Below are positions 19,990 through 30,912 of a DNA stretch of 64,000 bases, one piece after another. Position 1 is the stretch's first letter, and the number at the start of each line of letters is the position of its first letter. The stretch is from Nitrospinae bacterium CG11_big_fil_rev_8_21_14_0_20_45_15 (GTDB lineage: Bacteria; Nitrospinota; Nitrospinia; Nitrospinales; VA-1). The stretch covers positions 274,110-338,109 of the forward strand of contig PCWG01000042.1 of assembly GCA_002787235.1 (NCBI GenBank), written 5' to 3'. The translations under genes were made by a program, and so were the position numbers. Under the pieces are notes generated by a model. The model saw only the letters and a program-made list of their open reading frames with translations. It was not told the DNA's origin and did no database searches.

Positions 19990-21864
19990 ATGTCTTTGGA
20001 AATCTGGGAAACAAATTTACAGGCTTTAAAAAAATTTCGCCCTCAGTTGGCGCAACGGCTTTCCCTCATTTCCAGCGCGGGAGCCTATAGCGTTCCTCTC
20101 TCCAAGTCGGGAGTCCCCACACTGGTATCTCAATCGACTTCAGGCAATCTAAAATATCTCAACAGTTCTTATGATCCGATCAAAGAAGCGCGTCGGTTGA
20201 TTGAGTCGCATTCAAATTCGGGGATTCCAAATCAAATATTCTATGGCATGGGTTTGGGATACGCTTTGCTCGAATGGAATCAATGTGCGGGCTCAAGGGG
20301 AAACGCCTTTGTTTTCGAGCGCGACCCGGAGTTGGTGAGGTTGGCAATGGAGACATTGAATTTTGAATCAGTGATCCAAAACCCGTCTGTAAATTTCTAT
20401 TTAGAAATTTCTCCAGAGCAATTGTCCGTAATTTTGGAGGATGAAGACTTGTTGGCTCTGGTCATGAATGGATGTCAGAAAATCACATCCCCTTCTGCCG
20501 ATAGTTCGCATTCCCTGTATTATGCCGAATTGGAATCGATGCTGAACCTTTTGATTCAGAGAAAAAGCATCGATATGAAAACGCGTAGTGGTTATTCCAA
20601 AAGGTTTTTTAGAAATACAGTCACCAACTGGCCGCATATTTTAAACAGTCCGGGGATTGACTCCTTAAAAAATACCTTTACGGGTCATACTGCCATCGTT
20701 GTGTCTGCGGGTCCTTCTCTGGATAAAAATATCTCCCTTTTAAAGGTTGCTCAAAAAAATGCGCTCTTACTTGTGGTGGGTACCGCTCTCAAACCTCTGC
20801 TTGAAAGAGGCATCGAACCCGACTTTATTTTTGCGGTAGATCCTGCGTCTTCGGCTTTCAATTGTTTTAAAGGTTTGGTCATTCCCAAGCGGTGTCATCT
20901 TGTTTTTGATCCCGGAACCTGTCCGCAAATTGTCGAAGCTTTTTCGGGAGCGAAGTTCAGTTTTGATTCCAATTTGGAATTGTCACGTTGGCTGGCACGG
21001 ATCAATCAATCCAAGGGTTCTTTGGGAGATATGTTTTCTGTGGCGCATACTGCATTTTTCTTTTCGCATTATCTGGGCTGTGATCCCGTTTTGCTTGTGG
21101 GGCAAGATCTCTGTTTCCAAAAACTCAGACTGCACTGTTCTTCAAGCTATTACAATACACTTCATAGCGATGCGATAACGGCAACTGAAACGGTATCTAA
21201 AAATGAGCAACGTACTTTTGGAAAATACAAAACTTCTGTTCTGCCCACCCTGGATATTTTTGCAAAGAATGCCGTCACCCTCAACAATCTCGAATCATAT
21301 AAAAATCAGTTCACCCAAAACTCTGATATTCCTTGTAAAAATTTCAATGCCAGTGAGGGGGGGATTCCTATCCCTGGAATCCCGAATCATACATTGAGAG
21401 AACTGCTGTGCAAGTATTGCCCATCACCCTTAAGACGAGATGAGAGTGAGTTATTGCGCAGTGCACCAATCAATCATCCGAGTGATCTCAAATCAAACAT
21501 GCTTTTTGTTATAGAAAAGCTGGAAACCTTGCAACAGACATTGTCTAAAATTTATTCGGAATATTTTCCAGATATGATTGATACGAAGAACAAACGATCC
21601 GAATTTGTTCACGCAATGGAATCCTTTTATGTTCAATTATTGCAAGATGAAACGACCATGCGTTTGTTGCAAGAGTATGCGTATGCTGATTTTATCGAGT
21701 GGAGGCGGGCGACAGGTTGTGTGACAAAAGATATGGATGAGGATGTGCAGATCGAAAAGAAATTTGAGCGCGATAGAATTTTCTTGCCGGAACTTCTTTC
21801 TGCAATGGAATACCTGAACGGAGCGATCCGTAACATGGCAGAACAAATTCCAGAAACTTTGTGA
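19990..21864 (+). CDS. Maf / DUF115 (MptE-like) motility accessory protein
   Basis: 624 aa; TAIVVSAGPSLDKNISLLK..ALLLVVGTALKPLLERGIEPDFIFAVDP; VGQDLCF. Confidence 0.85.
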   Translation: MSLEIWETNLQALKKFRPQLAQRLSLISSAGAYSVPLSKSGVPTLVSQSTSGNLKYLNSSYDPIKEARRLIESHSNSGIPNQIFYGMGLGYALLEWNQCAGSRGNAFVFERDPELVRLAMETLNFESVIQNPSVNFYLEISPEQLSVILEDEDLLALVMNGCQKITSPSADSSHSLYYAELESMLNLLIQRKSIDMKTRSGYSKRFFRNTVTNWPHILNSPGIDSLKNTFTGHTAIVVSAGPSLDKNISLLKVAQKNALLLVVGTALKPLLERGIEPDFIFAVDPASSAFNCFKGLVIPKRCHLVFDPGTCPQIVEAFSGAKFSFDSNLELSRWLARINQSKGSLGDMFSVAHTAFFFSHYLGCDPVLLVGQDLCFQKLRLHCSSSYYNTLHSDAITATETVSKNEQRTFGKYKTSVLPTLDIFAKNAVTLNNLESYKNQFTQNSDIPCKNFNASEGGIPIPGIPNHTLRELLCKYCPSPLRRDESELLRSAPINHPSDLKSNMLFVIEKLETLQQTLSKIYSEYFPDMIDTKNKRSEFVHAMESFYVQLLQDETTMRLLQEYAYADFIEWRRATGCVTKDMDEDVQIEKKFERDRIFLPELLSAMEYLNGAIRNMAEQIPETL

Positions 21865-21889
21865 ATGATTCGAAGTGTTTACGGATTGT

Positions 21890-22870
21890 CTATTTGCGTG
21901 AACACTCCAGAATGCTTGATCCATTTGACAGTGGGGAACGCTTGAACTTTCCGAACCCCGTCGCCGTCAATAATTTTTCCGTTTCTGAAAAAGTGTAGCT
22001 CTTTCCTGTTTTAGTGAACATCAGCATGGTCAGCGAAAAGAAAGCCGCATCGACAGGGGAAGTTTCATTTTCCTCTAAAAACAGATCGACCAAAATCAAT
22101 CGGCCAGAGGGTTTGAGGGCGCGATGTATTTTCTTTAAAAGTATTTTATTTTCCTTCGTCGAATATATATGCAAAATATTTGAGAAAAGGACCGTATCAA
22201 ACATTTGTTTGTGATCGAGTTCAAAAATGTCACCCTCTGACATTTCAATGCGATTTCCGGCTTTTTGTTGCGCTATGATTTCTCTAGCAGATTCAAGCGT
22301 TGCAGGGCGGTCCACGAGCATGGCACGGGCTTGTTTTTCATGCTTGAGAATTTCAGCGGAGTAAGAGCCGGGTCCACCGCCTAAATCGAGCAGGTAACCG
22401 ACGGGTTTTCTGGCAACGAATTCTGAAATTTGTGTGGCATACAGTTGGCTTCTTTCATGCATGGCGTAGGTGAATTCTCGCCGAAATTCGGGATCGTCTT
22501 CACCTTCGAACTCAGGAAAATTTCTACCCTCACGAATGACCTTCATCAAGCCACTCCATTCATCGCGATTGGTTTTCCTCAGCATGACATGACCACGTTT
22601 GTAATGTGGACTGTCTTCACAAAAATGTTTGTAGGTTTCGCTGGTGTTGAAATATTTTTTATTTTGTTTTTTTAAGGCTCCCATGCCCGCGAGCGCATTG
22701 AGTAATCGTTCCATCGGCTCAGCTTGTGCTTTTGCCTTGCGAGCCAGGACTGATGCGGTTAACCCGCCATTGCCCAAATGAGTGAATATTCGGAACTCCA
22801 GCGCGGCAAGCAGAATATTGGCTTCTTCCAGTTGATCGATTTTGTCGATGATTTCCTGAAATTTTAACAT
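21890..22870 (-). CDS. SAM-dependent O-methyltransferase (acetylserotonin-type)
   Basis: LLDLGGGPGSYSAEILK, N-terminal winged-helix-like dimerisation region, C-terminal MLMFTKTGKSYTFSETEKLL. Confidence 0.85.
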   Translation of the reverse strand: MLKFQEIIDKIDQLEEANILLAALEFRIFTHLGNGGLTASVLARKAKAQAEPMERLLNALAGMGALKKQNKKYFNTSETYKHFCEDSPHYKRGHVMLRKTNRDEWSGLMKVIREGRNFPEFEGEDDPEFRREFTYAMHERSQLYATQISEFVARKPVGYLLDLGGGPGSYSAEILKHEKQARAMLVDRPATLESAREIIAQQKAGNRIEMSEGDIFELDHKQMFDTVLFSNILHIYSTKENKILLKKIHRALKPSGRLILVDLFLEENETSPVDAAFFSLTMLMFTKTGKSYTFSETEKLLTATGFGKFKRSPLSNGSSILECSRK

Positions 22871-22890
22871 GATGTTCTAATCTCCCTTAT

Positions 22891-24366
22891 TTATTGCGAT
22901 GCAAGGGCCAGAGCCTCAAGTAGCGCCGCCGCCTTATGCAGTGTTTCATGATATTCCTTTTCGGGTTCAGAGTCGGCGACAATCCCCGCTCCGACATGGA
23001 AACTGGCATGGCCTTCCCGCATAACGAAAGTGCGAATGATGATGTTGAAATCAAGATGGCCTCCATTGCCAATGTATCCAAAAGACCCGGTGTAGGCACC
23101 GCGTGCGCCGGGTTCCAATTCGTTGATGATTTCCATGCACCGAATTTTTGGGCAACCCGTGATGGTTCCACCCGGAAAAACTGCTTGAAAAATATCTCGA
23201 ATTGTTGTGCCGGGTTTTAAGTCACCTTGGATATTTGAGACGATATGACTGACGTGTGAATATTGTTCGAGAAACATGAGGTCGGTCACTTTCACAGAGC
23301 CGGTTTCGCAGATTCTGCCCAGATCATTACGTTCCAGATCGACCAGCATCAAATGTTCTGCTTTTTCTTTTTCACTCAAAAAAAGTTCCGCTGAAAAAAT
23401 CTTGTCCTCTTCTTCTGTCTTGCCACGTGGGCGAGTGCCAGCAATGGGCCTTGTCTCAATACGGGAACCACTTATTTTGACCAACCGTTCCGGAGAAGAA
23501 CTGATGATGCTTGTGTCTTGCAGTTTTAACAGGCCTGCGAAGGGTGCCGGGTTCACCGATTTCAATTGTCGGTACATTACGAGAGAAGAGACATTGATTT
23601 TAGCGCGAAATTCTTGCGACAGGTTGACTTGGTAAATGTCTCCTTCCTCAATGTATTTCTTTGCGCGATGGACTTTTTCTATGTATTCCGATTGAGTTTG
23701 CAGAGACTGCAAATCGGTATCTTTTTTAGCATATCCTGTGGGATGCGGTGCAGGGGAGGGTGGCACCTCTTTAAAAATATCTTCGATGCGGCGTGCCATT
23801 TCGTCGATGTATTGCAGAGCTGTCTCATAGCTGGCATTGTTTTCTGCATCCACAGTATAAATAATTTTGATCTCTTTACTTTGATGGTCATAGATCAAGG
23901 GGCGATGTGTTTCCATAAAAATTGCATCGGGAAGAGAATTTCCCGCATGTTGTTTTCTTTCAGGAAGCGATTCAAAGAGTTCGTTGGCTTCATAGCTCAT
24001 GAGACCCACCCATCCGCTCCAAAAATGTGGAGCATAATCTATTTCCGTCAAGTCTGGTGGAAAATCGAGTAATTCAAAGGCCAATTCCAGCGGAATCTCA
24101 CGAGTGATTTCTGAATTGCACAGTTCAGCCCGACTCTGATGGATCGTCAAAATACAACCGTCGGCTTGTCCCATGATCGAATAACGTGCAACCGCTTCGG
24201 GGCCTTTACAACTTTCGAATAAAAATGAATAGGGGGCAGGGTAGAACAAACGCTCGAAGAGTTGAGTGATGTCCACACCGGGAACTTTGAGCTGGCCGAT
24301 GACCGGGAAACATGGAGAGGTGTTTTGTAAGCGTTCGAACTCGGCTTTATCAGGGAAAACTTGCAT
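22891..24366 (-). CDS. pabB: anthranilate/aminodeoxychorismate synthase component I (PabB-like)
   Basis: FAGLLKLQDTSIISSSPERLVKISG, RPIAGTRPRGKT, FPGGTITGCPKIRCMEIINELEP, GAGIVADSEPEKEYHETLHKAAAL. Confidence 0.8.
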   Translation of the reverse strand: MQVFPDKAEFERLQNTSPCFPVIGQLKVPGVDITQLFERLFYPAPYSFLFESCKGPEAVARYSIMGQADGCILTIHQSRAELCNSEITREIPLELAFELLDFPPDLTEIDYAPHFWSGWVGLMSYEANELFESLPERKQHAGNSLPDAIFMETHRPLIYDHQSKEIKIIYTVDAENNASYETALQYIDEMARRIEDIFKEVPPSPAPHPTGYAKKDTDLQSLQTQSEYIEKVHRAKKYIEEGDIYQVNLSQEFRAKINVSSLVMYRQLKSVNPAPFAGLLKLQDTSIISSSPERLVKISGSRIETRPIAGTRPRGKTEEEDKIFSAELFLSEKEKAEHLMLVDLERNDLGRICETGSVKVTDLMFLEQYSHVSHIVSNIQGDLKPGTTIRDIFQAVFPGGTITGCPKIRCMEIINELEPGARGAYTGSFGYIGNGGHLDFNIIIRTFVMREGHASFHVGAGIVADSEPEKEYHETLHKAAALLEALALASQ

Positions 24367-24385
24367 GGTATGAGGGAGTTTACTC

Positions 24386-25594
24386 TTATTCGTATCTCAG
24401 TGCTTCAATAGGATTCATTTTAGAGGCTTTGTTGGCGGGATAAAAACCAAAAAATATGCCAATGACGACAGAAAATCCAAAGGCCAATAAAATGGTATTG
24501 AGCGATACAGCGGTGTCCCATCCTCCCATGGTGGAAACCATTTTCGAGATTGCGATCCCAAACAGAACACCGACGGCACCGCCAAGAAAGCTGATGAGAA
24601 TGGATTCGATCAAAAACTGCTGGCGAATTTCGTTTCGTTTGGCTCCAACTGCCATACGAATTCCTATTTCACGCGTCCGTTCGGTAACAGAGACCAGCAT
24701 GATGTTCATGATGCCGATTCCACCGACCATCAGAGAAATGGCAGAAATGCCTCCCAGCAGATAGGTAAAAGATTGCGCCGCGTCACCCCAACCGGTCAAC
24801 CATTCGGCAGAGTTTTGAACATAAAAGTCATCTTCTTTACCGGCACTGACGCGATGACGTTTTCGCATTAAAATTTCAATGTCTTTGATAACGCGCTCAA
24901 TGTCTTCGATCTTTTCTACCTGCACGTCGATTGACTGGAGATAATCGATTCCAAACAAACGTTTCTGGGCCGTGGTTACAGGAATAAAAATCTGGTCATC
25001 AGGATCAAACCACCTCAAGGACCCTTTTGCGACCATGGTGCCTAAAACAAGGTAATTGTTCCCGTCAATTTTAATCGTTTCGCCCACGGGATTTTTATCT
25101 TCAAACAAGTTTTTGACGACGGTTGCCCCCAGAACAGCGACTTTGCGCGAAGTACGAACTTCACTTTCACCAAAAAATCTTCCGTTGTTCAATTGATAAT
25201 TTGCCAGCCAGGCATAGTCTTTCCCTGTCCCCCGCACTGTACTGCTGACATTTTTGTTGCGAAATTTCAACTGCGCACCCTGTTGTATTTGCGCGGCAAC
25301 ACCAGTGATACCTGCTATTTGAGATTCAATGGCGTCGGCGTCTTCCAGAACAAGCGTAGTGACTTTGTCGGTTGCAACGTGGCGGGTTTTTTTCTCACCC
25401 GGTCTTACGGTGATGATATTTGTTCCAAATTTTGAGATGGTGTCCAAAGTTTTTTGCTTGGAAGCTTCGCCAATGGAGATCATGGAAATAACAGACGCGA
25501 CGCCTATGATCATTCCCAGAGTGGTCAAGAAGGTTCGCATTTTGTTGGCCCAAAGCGCACGCAAGGCCATTTTGAGCAGTCCTAGAATCAACAT
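24386..25594 (-). CDS. MacB-type ABC transporter permease
   Basis: [47 protein letters not shown]-terminal FtsX domain. Confidence 0.93.
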   Translation of the reverse strand: MLILGLLKMALRALWANKMRTFLTTLGMIIGVASVISMISIGEASKQKTLDTISKFGTNIITVRPGEKKTRHVATDKVTTLVLEDADAIESQIAGITGVAAQIQQGAQLKFRNKNVSSTVRGTGKDYAWLANYQLNNGRFFGESEVRTSRKVAVLGATVVKNLFEDKNPVGETIKIDGNNYLVLGTMVAKGSLRWFDPDDQIFIPVTTAQKRLFGIDYLQSIDVQVEKIEDIERVIKDIEILMRKRHRVSAGKEDDFYVQNSAEWLTGWGDAAQSFTYLLGGISAISLMVGGIGIMNIMLVSVTERTREIGIRMAVGAKRNEIRQQFLIESILISFLGGAVGVLFGIAISKMVSTMGGWDTAVSLNTILLAFGFSVVIGIFFGFYPANKASKMNPIEALRYE

Positions 25595-26277
25595 GACTCA
25601 TTGTCCTTTGCCAGCGATTCGTCACTGATTATCTTGCCATCTCTCATGCGTATGATGCGTCTGGCCTCCTGCGCGATTTCTTTTTCATGGGTGACTAAAA
25701 TAATAGTGACACCTTCGTTGTTCAGATTGCGAAACAAGGTCATTATTTCTGTACCACTTTTGGTGTCCAGATTTCCTGTGGGCTCGTCTGCCAGTATCAA
25801 TGCGGGATTGTTGACGATGGCTCGAGCGATCGCGACGCGTTGTCTCTCACCACCGGACAATTCATTGGGCTTGTGTCCGGCTCGTCCAGCCAAGCCTACT
25901 TTTTCCAAGGCTGAGAGTGCAATTTTTTTAGAATCGGGGACACGCCCATAGAGTAAAGGAAGTTCTGTATTTTCTAAAGCCGTAGTGCGTGGCAACAGGT
26001 TGAAATTTTGGAAAACAAAGCCAATGTATTGATTACGGACACGGGCTAACTCATTCAGATCCAGATTTTGAATTTCTTGATTTTCCAAACGGTAAATGCC
26101 AGAAGTTGGCAAATCCAGACAACCCAGCAGGTTCATCAATGTGGATTTGCCACTTCCAGAAGGTCCCATTATGGCGACATACTCACCGTTTTCAATCGTG
26201 AAGCTGGCGTTCCTCAGAGCAGAGACCTCGCTCGGACCCATCCGGTAGGATTTGCTGAGATTTTCGATTTTAATCAA
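25588..26277 (-). CDS. ABC transporter ATP-binding protein (MacB/LolD type)
   Basis: [50 protein letters not shown]. Confidence 0.95.
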   Translation of the reverse strand: MIKIENLSKSYRMGPSEVSALRNASFTIENGEYVAIMGPSGSGKSTLMNLLGCLDLPTSGIYRLENQEIQNLDLNELARVRNQYIGFVFQNFNLLPRTTALENTELPLLYGRVPDSKKIALSALEKVGLAGRAGHKPNELSGGERQRVAIARAIVNNPALILADEPTGNLDTKSGTEIMTLFRNLNNEGVTIILVTHEKEIAQEARRIIRMRDGKIISDESLAKDNESC

Positions 26278-26289
26278 GGCAGGTGCCTC

Positions 26290-27624
26290 TCAACGAGAGC
26301 GTATGATCCAAAGTATTTTACTGATTGTGGAATTCTTTTCATCAGAGGCCATTGCCGCTTCTTTTTGGATTTTTCGCCAGTCGCCCAACACTACTTTTTG
26401 ACCGACCTGCAATCCCTTTTTGATCTGGACATCTATCAGATTGCCGATCCCGAGTTCAACTTCTACTTCTTCGGGTTCGCCTTGAGCGTTCAGGATGGCC
26501 GCAAAGGTTTTGTCGCCTGTAGTTGTAATGGCTTCTCGCGGAACATAAATTGCGTTGGCGACGCGTTTGATGATTATATCAACATTGGCCGACATTTTGG
26601 GTTTCAACAGAGTTTTACCTTGCCCCAGAATTTCGACTTTTACTTTGAAAATAGTGATACTGCTTTCGATTTCGCCTTGGGGAGCGATGCGCAAGACCTT
26701 TCCCCGCATCACCTTATTTTCAAAGGCATCTGCCGTGATGCGTACATTTTGACCCACCTTGATTCGACCGATATCGGTTTCATCCACATCTGTGATGATG
26801 AACATACGTGACAAATCTGCCAGTTGCGCCAGTGCCGTTCCTCCGCCTACATTGGAAATTCCTGATGCAATGATTTGTCCTTCCTCAACCAGCTTTTTGA
26901 TCACCACACCATCCATTGGCGCAAAAATTTCGGTTTCTATCAAACGTTCTTTTTTTTCTTCGAGCGCAATGCTTTTTCTTTGGACTTCAGCACGTGCCTG
27001 CTCCACTTCATTTTCTTTGATAGCAATGTCGTGGACTGCTTGTTCGGTTGCAGTCTTTTGTGTTCTGGCCTGATTGAGGTTTTCCTGGTTAACTTTAAAC
27101 TCTGTCTGCGCAGAGTCCAGGGCTTCTTGTGCGATGATTTTTTGCTGGAATAAATTCTTTTGACGCTCGAGTTTGTCGATCGAATCTTTTAGATTCGCCT
27201 CGGCCTCAATGACCTCAGACTGGTATCTTTCGAGATCGGTTTTGTAGCGAACTTTTGTCAGCAGGAGGGCAGACTCGGATTTATTGAGACTGGCATTAGC
27301 ACTGGCAAGATCGGCTTCTGCCAGTGACACACTGCGCTTTTCATCAGACTTGTCGAGCTGGATCAGAAGCTGACCTTTTTCAACCCGGTCGCCTTCATTG
27401 AAGGGAAATTCGAGGACTTCACCGCTGGCTTTGGATTTGATCTCGATCTGAAAATGAGGTTCCACCACTCCCTTGGCAGAAGTTTTTACCAGTAGTTCGC
27501 CTTGAGCTACTTCTGCTGTTTTGTATTCTATCTTGGGTTTGTCTTTATCAGTGGTCTGGGGATAATAGCGGATCCCGAGTGCCGTCAGGGCAACCAGTAA
27601 CAAAACGAATAACAACTTTTTCAT
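26290..27624 (-). CDS. HlyD/MacA-type membrane fusion protein
   Basis: N-terminal TM, biotinyl-lipoyl-like and coiled-coil regions, adjacent to MacB-like genes. Confidence 0.9.
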   Translation of the reverse strand: MKKLLFVLLLVALTALGIRYYPQTTDKDKPKIEYKTAEVAQGELLVKTSAKGVVEPHFQIEIKSKASGEVLEFPFNEGDRVEKGQLLIQLDKSDEKRSVSLAEADLASANASLNKSESALLLTKVRYKTDLERYQSEVIEAEANLKDSIDKLERQKNLFQQKIIAQEALDSAQTEFKVNQENLNQARTQKTATEQAVHDIAIKENEVEQARAEVQRKSIALEEKKERLIETEIFAPMDGVVIKKLVEEGQIIASGISNVGGGTALAQLADLSRMFIITDVDETDIGRIKVGQNVRITADAFENKVMRGKVLRIAPQGEIESSITIFKVKVEILGQGKTLLKPKMSANVDIIIKRVANAIYVPREAITTTGDKTFAAILNAQGEPEEVEVELGIGNLIDVQIKKGLQVGQKVVLGDWRKIQKEAAMASDEKNSTISKILWIIRSR

Positions 27625-27628
27625 AGGG

Positions 27629-29257
27629 TTAATCGTCTAGGTTGATGCTGTGATTTTCTAATGTCGTAGCCAGCGATTTCCTTAACTTGATGTTAGATAT
27701 GTTGTAATCGATGAGGGCTTGATTTTCGGTGCTCTGGCTTTGCGCCAGATCTTCCTGAAATGTAAGAACGTTGAAACTTGTGGACAGACCGACAGCAAAT
27801 TTCTTTTCTTCTGCAGAGAGTTTTTCTTCAGCGAGTCTACTGGCGACACGCGATGCCTGAACTCGCTTGATATCCGTCTTGATCTGACGTGCCGCCTCGC
27901 GTACTTCGACAAGAATTTTATTTTCAATATCCTTTAAGGACATCAGTAATTGTGCGGCTTCCAGTCGAGACGCTGTTAACTGACTTTCTGCACCCCGGTT
28001 CCCAAGGGGATAGCTGAGCTGAATTCCAAATTTCCACGAATAGTAATCAGTTGAAAACATATTGGATAAAGACTCTCCATACGGTCCTCCATAGGGGCTG
28101 GTAACGGTTCCGCCGCTAAATCGTGTGATGGGTGTGGCTTTACCGCTGATTCCGTTGAGTCCGAGACTGCCGACCAGATCGAGAGAGGGGTAGAGTTGAT
28201 TTTCGTTGTATTTAACATCAATTTTTTTATTTTCCAATTCCACTTTTTTCGCCAGATAATCGGGGCGGTTTTTTAAAGCAATGCTCAAAAGTGACTCCAC
28301 ATCCATGTCAAATTTTTCAGAGAACTGCGGCAAATCTACGGGCACCAGGTCTTCCAGGCCACTTTTACTGGAAAATGAAATATTCAAAGCATTTTTTAAT
28401 TTGTCCTGATTATCCTGAATCAAATCTTCGGCACTCAGCAGTGCTTCCTCTCTGGAAGCGACATCTGACTGTGCTTGGAGAATTTCAATCGGAGCAAGAG
28501 TTCCGACATCCACTTGCGCCTTAACGCGTCTCTCTAAATCACGGGCACGCTCCAAAGATGTTTGCTTTACTTTAAGATCTTTAATGCTGAAAACGAGATC
28601 CCAGTAAATTGTTTCGGCGGTGCTGATGATTTCGATGACTTTTTCTTTGAAACCGTTTTTAGAAATGTCGACATCGTTGCTGGCTATTATAATGTCTTTT
28701 CGGTTGATTTCTATTCCCGCATTTTTTAACAAGGGTTGGGTGACGTTTAGCTCTAACTCTGCATTATAGCTGGCATTGAGACCGGCATTGGGAGAGTTGG
28801 TTTTGTTTGTAGAATTATTGAAATTGACAGTGTATTCGGCACCGGTCAATAGTTTTTGCTTGAGACTGAGGTTCCAGTTGGTGTCCTGATCCCTGTTTTT
28901 ATTAACGGCGGCTACTGCAGAGGAGGTTTGATTAGTTTTTTCCTTTGTGGCTAATTCTATACCTACTGTAGGGTCAAATTTGGATTCCGAGTCCGCAATG
29001 GACTGTTTTTTAATTTTTGAGTTAAATTCCTCGACAGCAATAGAGAGGTTGTTTTTGAGAGCACCGAGGACGGTTTCTTGTAAAGTGATTGGTTCTGCCT
29101 GTGATTTTTCCGGTGCGATGCTTAAAAATGCCAGGGCAATAAGAATTGTGATGCAGGCATTGCTGTTTGAACCTGTTTTAGATCGGATCTTTTTATGATT
29201 AATTTTTTCTTTGCAGGATGGTTTAAATGACATTCTTGCATACTTTCTGCATTGCAT
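27629..29257 (-). CDS. TolC-family outer membrane efflux protein
   Basis: 542 aa, signal sequence, OEP repeats, completes tripartite exporter locus. Confidence 0.9.
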   Translation of the reverse strand: MQCRKYARMSFKPSCKEKINHKKIRSKTGSNSNACITILIALAFLSIAPEKSQAEPITLQETVLGALKNNLSIAVEEFNSKIKKQSIADSESKFDPTVGIELATKEKTNQTSSAVAAVNKNRDQDTNWNLSLKQKLLTGAEYTVNFNNSTNKTNSPNAGLNASYNAELELNVTQPLLKNAGIEINRKDIIIASNDVDISKNGFKEKVIEIISTAETIYWDLVFSIKDLKVKQTSLERARDLERRVKAQVDVGTLAPIEILQAQSDVASREEALLSAEDLIQDNQDKLKNALNISFSSKSGLEDLVPVDLPQFSEKFDMDVESLLSIALKNRPDYLAKKVELENKKIDVKYNENQLYPSLDLVGSLGLNGISGKATPITRFSGGTVTSPYGGPYGESLSNMFSTDYYSWKFGIQLSYPLGNRGAESQLTASRLEAAQLLMSLKDIENKILVEVREAARQIKTDIKRVQASRVASRLAEEKLSAEEKKFAVGLSTSFNVLTFQEDLAQSQSTENQALIDYNISNIKLRKSLATTLENHSINLDD

Positions 29258-29516
29258 TGTTGTTCAAATTGGGCTCGCCTCACGTTCGAGGGCAACCCCG
29301 CATGATTTATCAGTATTCCCTATTGTAACTCAAAAACGACCTTTGACAGGGAAATTTCGCATGATTTAGTCCTTATCAACATAATTAAATTTATCTCGAA
29401 GGAGCGACAAGATCATTGAATTTTATTACATTATCGGCAAGGGAGGATGAACCCTTGAGACAAATAGGATGAAAGTTGGGGAGATATGAGCTTTTCTGGG
29501 TGAGTGGGAGGAGATG

Positions 29517-30176
29517 CTATTCTGGGTTAAAAAAAAATCGAGCGTAAAGATATGCAATCGACTCATTGATGGTCTGACGTACCCCCGCGCTGTAAGCCCA
29601 CCACCGATCTGGATCGTAATGGTGGATGGTGGCCGAAACGGCTCCTACATTATAATTTTCTCCCAGCGCGAGTTGGTAGAGATACCAGGATCTTCGGCTA
29701 TGGACTCCTTCGGTAAAAACGTCAATCGCATTGATTTTTAAAGGGATTTCTAAAATTTTCTTTTTGACCGCCAAGGCTTCAGCGTAAGTTCTGTCCTTGA
29801 TTACTGTCAGCGTAGGTGCAACAAAAATCTTCTCTGTATTGAATCCCATTCTCTTTAAAGAATCGAAGCCAAGTTCTGCGAAGTTTTTGTATTTAGATGA
29901 AAATACGCCGCGGTCAATTTTCCCACCAGATACTATTAATACCTGGTAGTTTTTGCTTTTGTTAAAGATACCAATAGCTTCCTGTAGGTCTAAATCGGAT
30001 AGCCAGCCGCTGACAACAAGTGCCTGTCCTTTTGAAGGGTGGGATGCGGAAAGAAAAGGGTGGGTGGTGAGAATTGCGCTGATAAAGACAACAGCAGAAA
30101 CTAGAAACAACATGACCCAGCCATAAAGCGTCAGGGTTCTATGCGTTTTAATGACCGTGAACGCCGGCAAGGGCAT
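29517..30176 (-). CDS. YdcF/SanA/ElyC-like DUF218 membrane protein
   Basis: Single N-terminal TM followed by ALVVSGWLSD..., YQVLIVSGGKIDRG, and HSRRSWYLY. Confidence 0.6.
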   Translation of the reverse strand: MPLPAFTVIKTHRTLTLYGWVMLFLVSAVVFISAILTTHPFLSASHPSKGQALVVSGWLSDLDLQEAIGIFNKSKNYQVLIVSGGKIDRGVFSSKYKNFAELGFDSLKRMGFNTEKIFVAPTLTVIKDRTYAEALAVKKKILEIPLKINAIDVFTEGVHSRRSWYLYQLALGENYNVGAVSATIHHYDPDRWWAYSAGVRQTINESIAYLYARFFFNPE

Positions 30177-30205
30177 ATGAATGTGTTGCCTAGAGCACGG
30201 TTGCG

Positions 30206-30484
30206 TTATGCATCGTGTTTGTTTAAATATTCTTCATAGTGCTTATGATAGAGCACATCCCATTCTTGTGTGCCCTCACGCGCTTTATTTACGGTGTATG
30301 ATGACAGTATTTTTCGTGCGGCTTCATCAGCCATATCATCGATTTTCAGGTAATTCATCATTTCATCAGCAATTTCCAGACGAATGTCATTCAGATCGAC
30401 GGTGTAGTCGAGTTCGTCCCGCTTCTTGAAATCTTTGATGATTAAATTGCTGATATGGTTGACTTTCTCTCGGCTTAATTTCAT
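30206..30484 (-). CDS. DUF507 family protein (copy 2)
   Basis: 92 aa, MKLSREKVNHISNLIIKDF...; homologous to the adjacent upstream ORF. Confidence 0.8.
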   Translation of the reverse strand: MKLSREKVNHISNLIIKDFKKRDELDYTVDLNDIRLEIADEMMNYLKIDDMADEAARKILSSYTVNKAREGTQEWDVLYHKHYEEYLNKHDA

Positions 30485-30496
30485 GGTTTTATTTGA

Positions 30497-30778
30497 TTAT
30501 AAGATCAAACCGCGATCTCGTGCTAGTTTGGTTTTGACGAGTTGGAAAACGCGTCCATAGTCCATCATGCTTCGTTCATAATCCTCGGTGCGTGCTTCAA
30601 GAAGCATTTTAACTTCCTCATTGAGCTGATCTTCAACCATCAGGTCGTCGGTAATGATAGTTGAAATGATTCCCTGGAGCTTTTCTGGTGTATCGTCCCA
30701 GATGAGCATATCTGAATTGAGCAAGCGGCGTGTGATCCTTTTGGAAAGTTTGCCGATAGTTTCTTTTGTGAGTCTCAT
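30497..30778 (-). CDS. DUF507 family protein (copy 1)
   Basis: 93 aa, MRLTKETIGKLSKRITRRLL...; same length and layout as neighbour. Confidence 0.8.
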   Translation of the reverse strand: MRLTKETIGKLSKRITRRLLNSDMLIWDDTPEKLQGIISTIITDDLMVEDQLNEEVKMLLEARTEDYERSMMDYGRVFQLVKTKLARDRGLIL

Positions 30779-30836
30779 TTTATCTTATTCTTTCCTACGG
30801 ATATTAATCGTTTGCACTTTTAGTAATTAAAATTCA

Positions 30837-30912
30837 TGGAGCGGGAGACGGGGTTCGAACCCGCGACATTCAGCTTGGGAAGCTGACACTCTACCAACTG
30901 AGCTACTCCCGC
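30837..30912 (-). tRNA. tRNA-Gly (anticodon CCC)
   Basis: Minus strand GCGGGAGTAGCTCAGTTGGTAGAGTGTCAGCTTCCCAAGCTGAATGTCGCGGGTTCGAACCCCGTCTCCCGCTCCA: 7-bp acceptor, TTCCCAA loop, GGTTCGAACCCC T-arm, encoded CCA. Confidence 0.96.

Noticed and set aside
23566-24072. 168-aa plus-strand ORF
   Set aside because: Antisense to the pabB-like gene.
26068-26811. 247-aa plus-strand ORF
   Set aside because: Antisense to the MacA/MacB-like genes.
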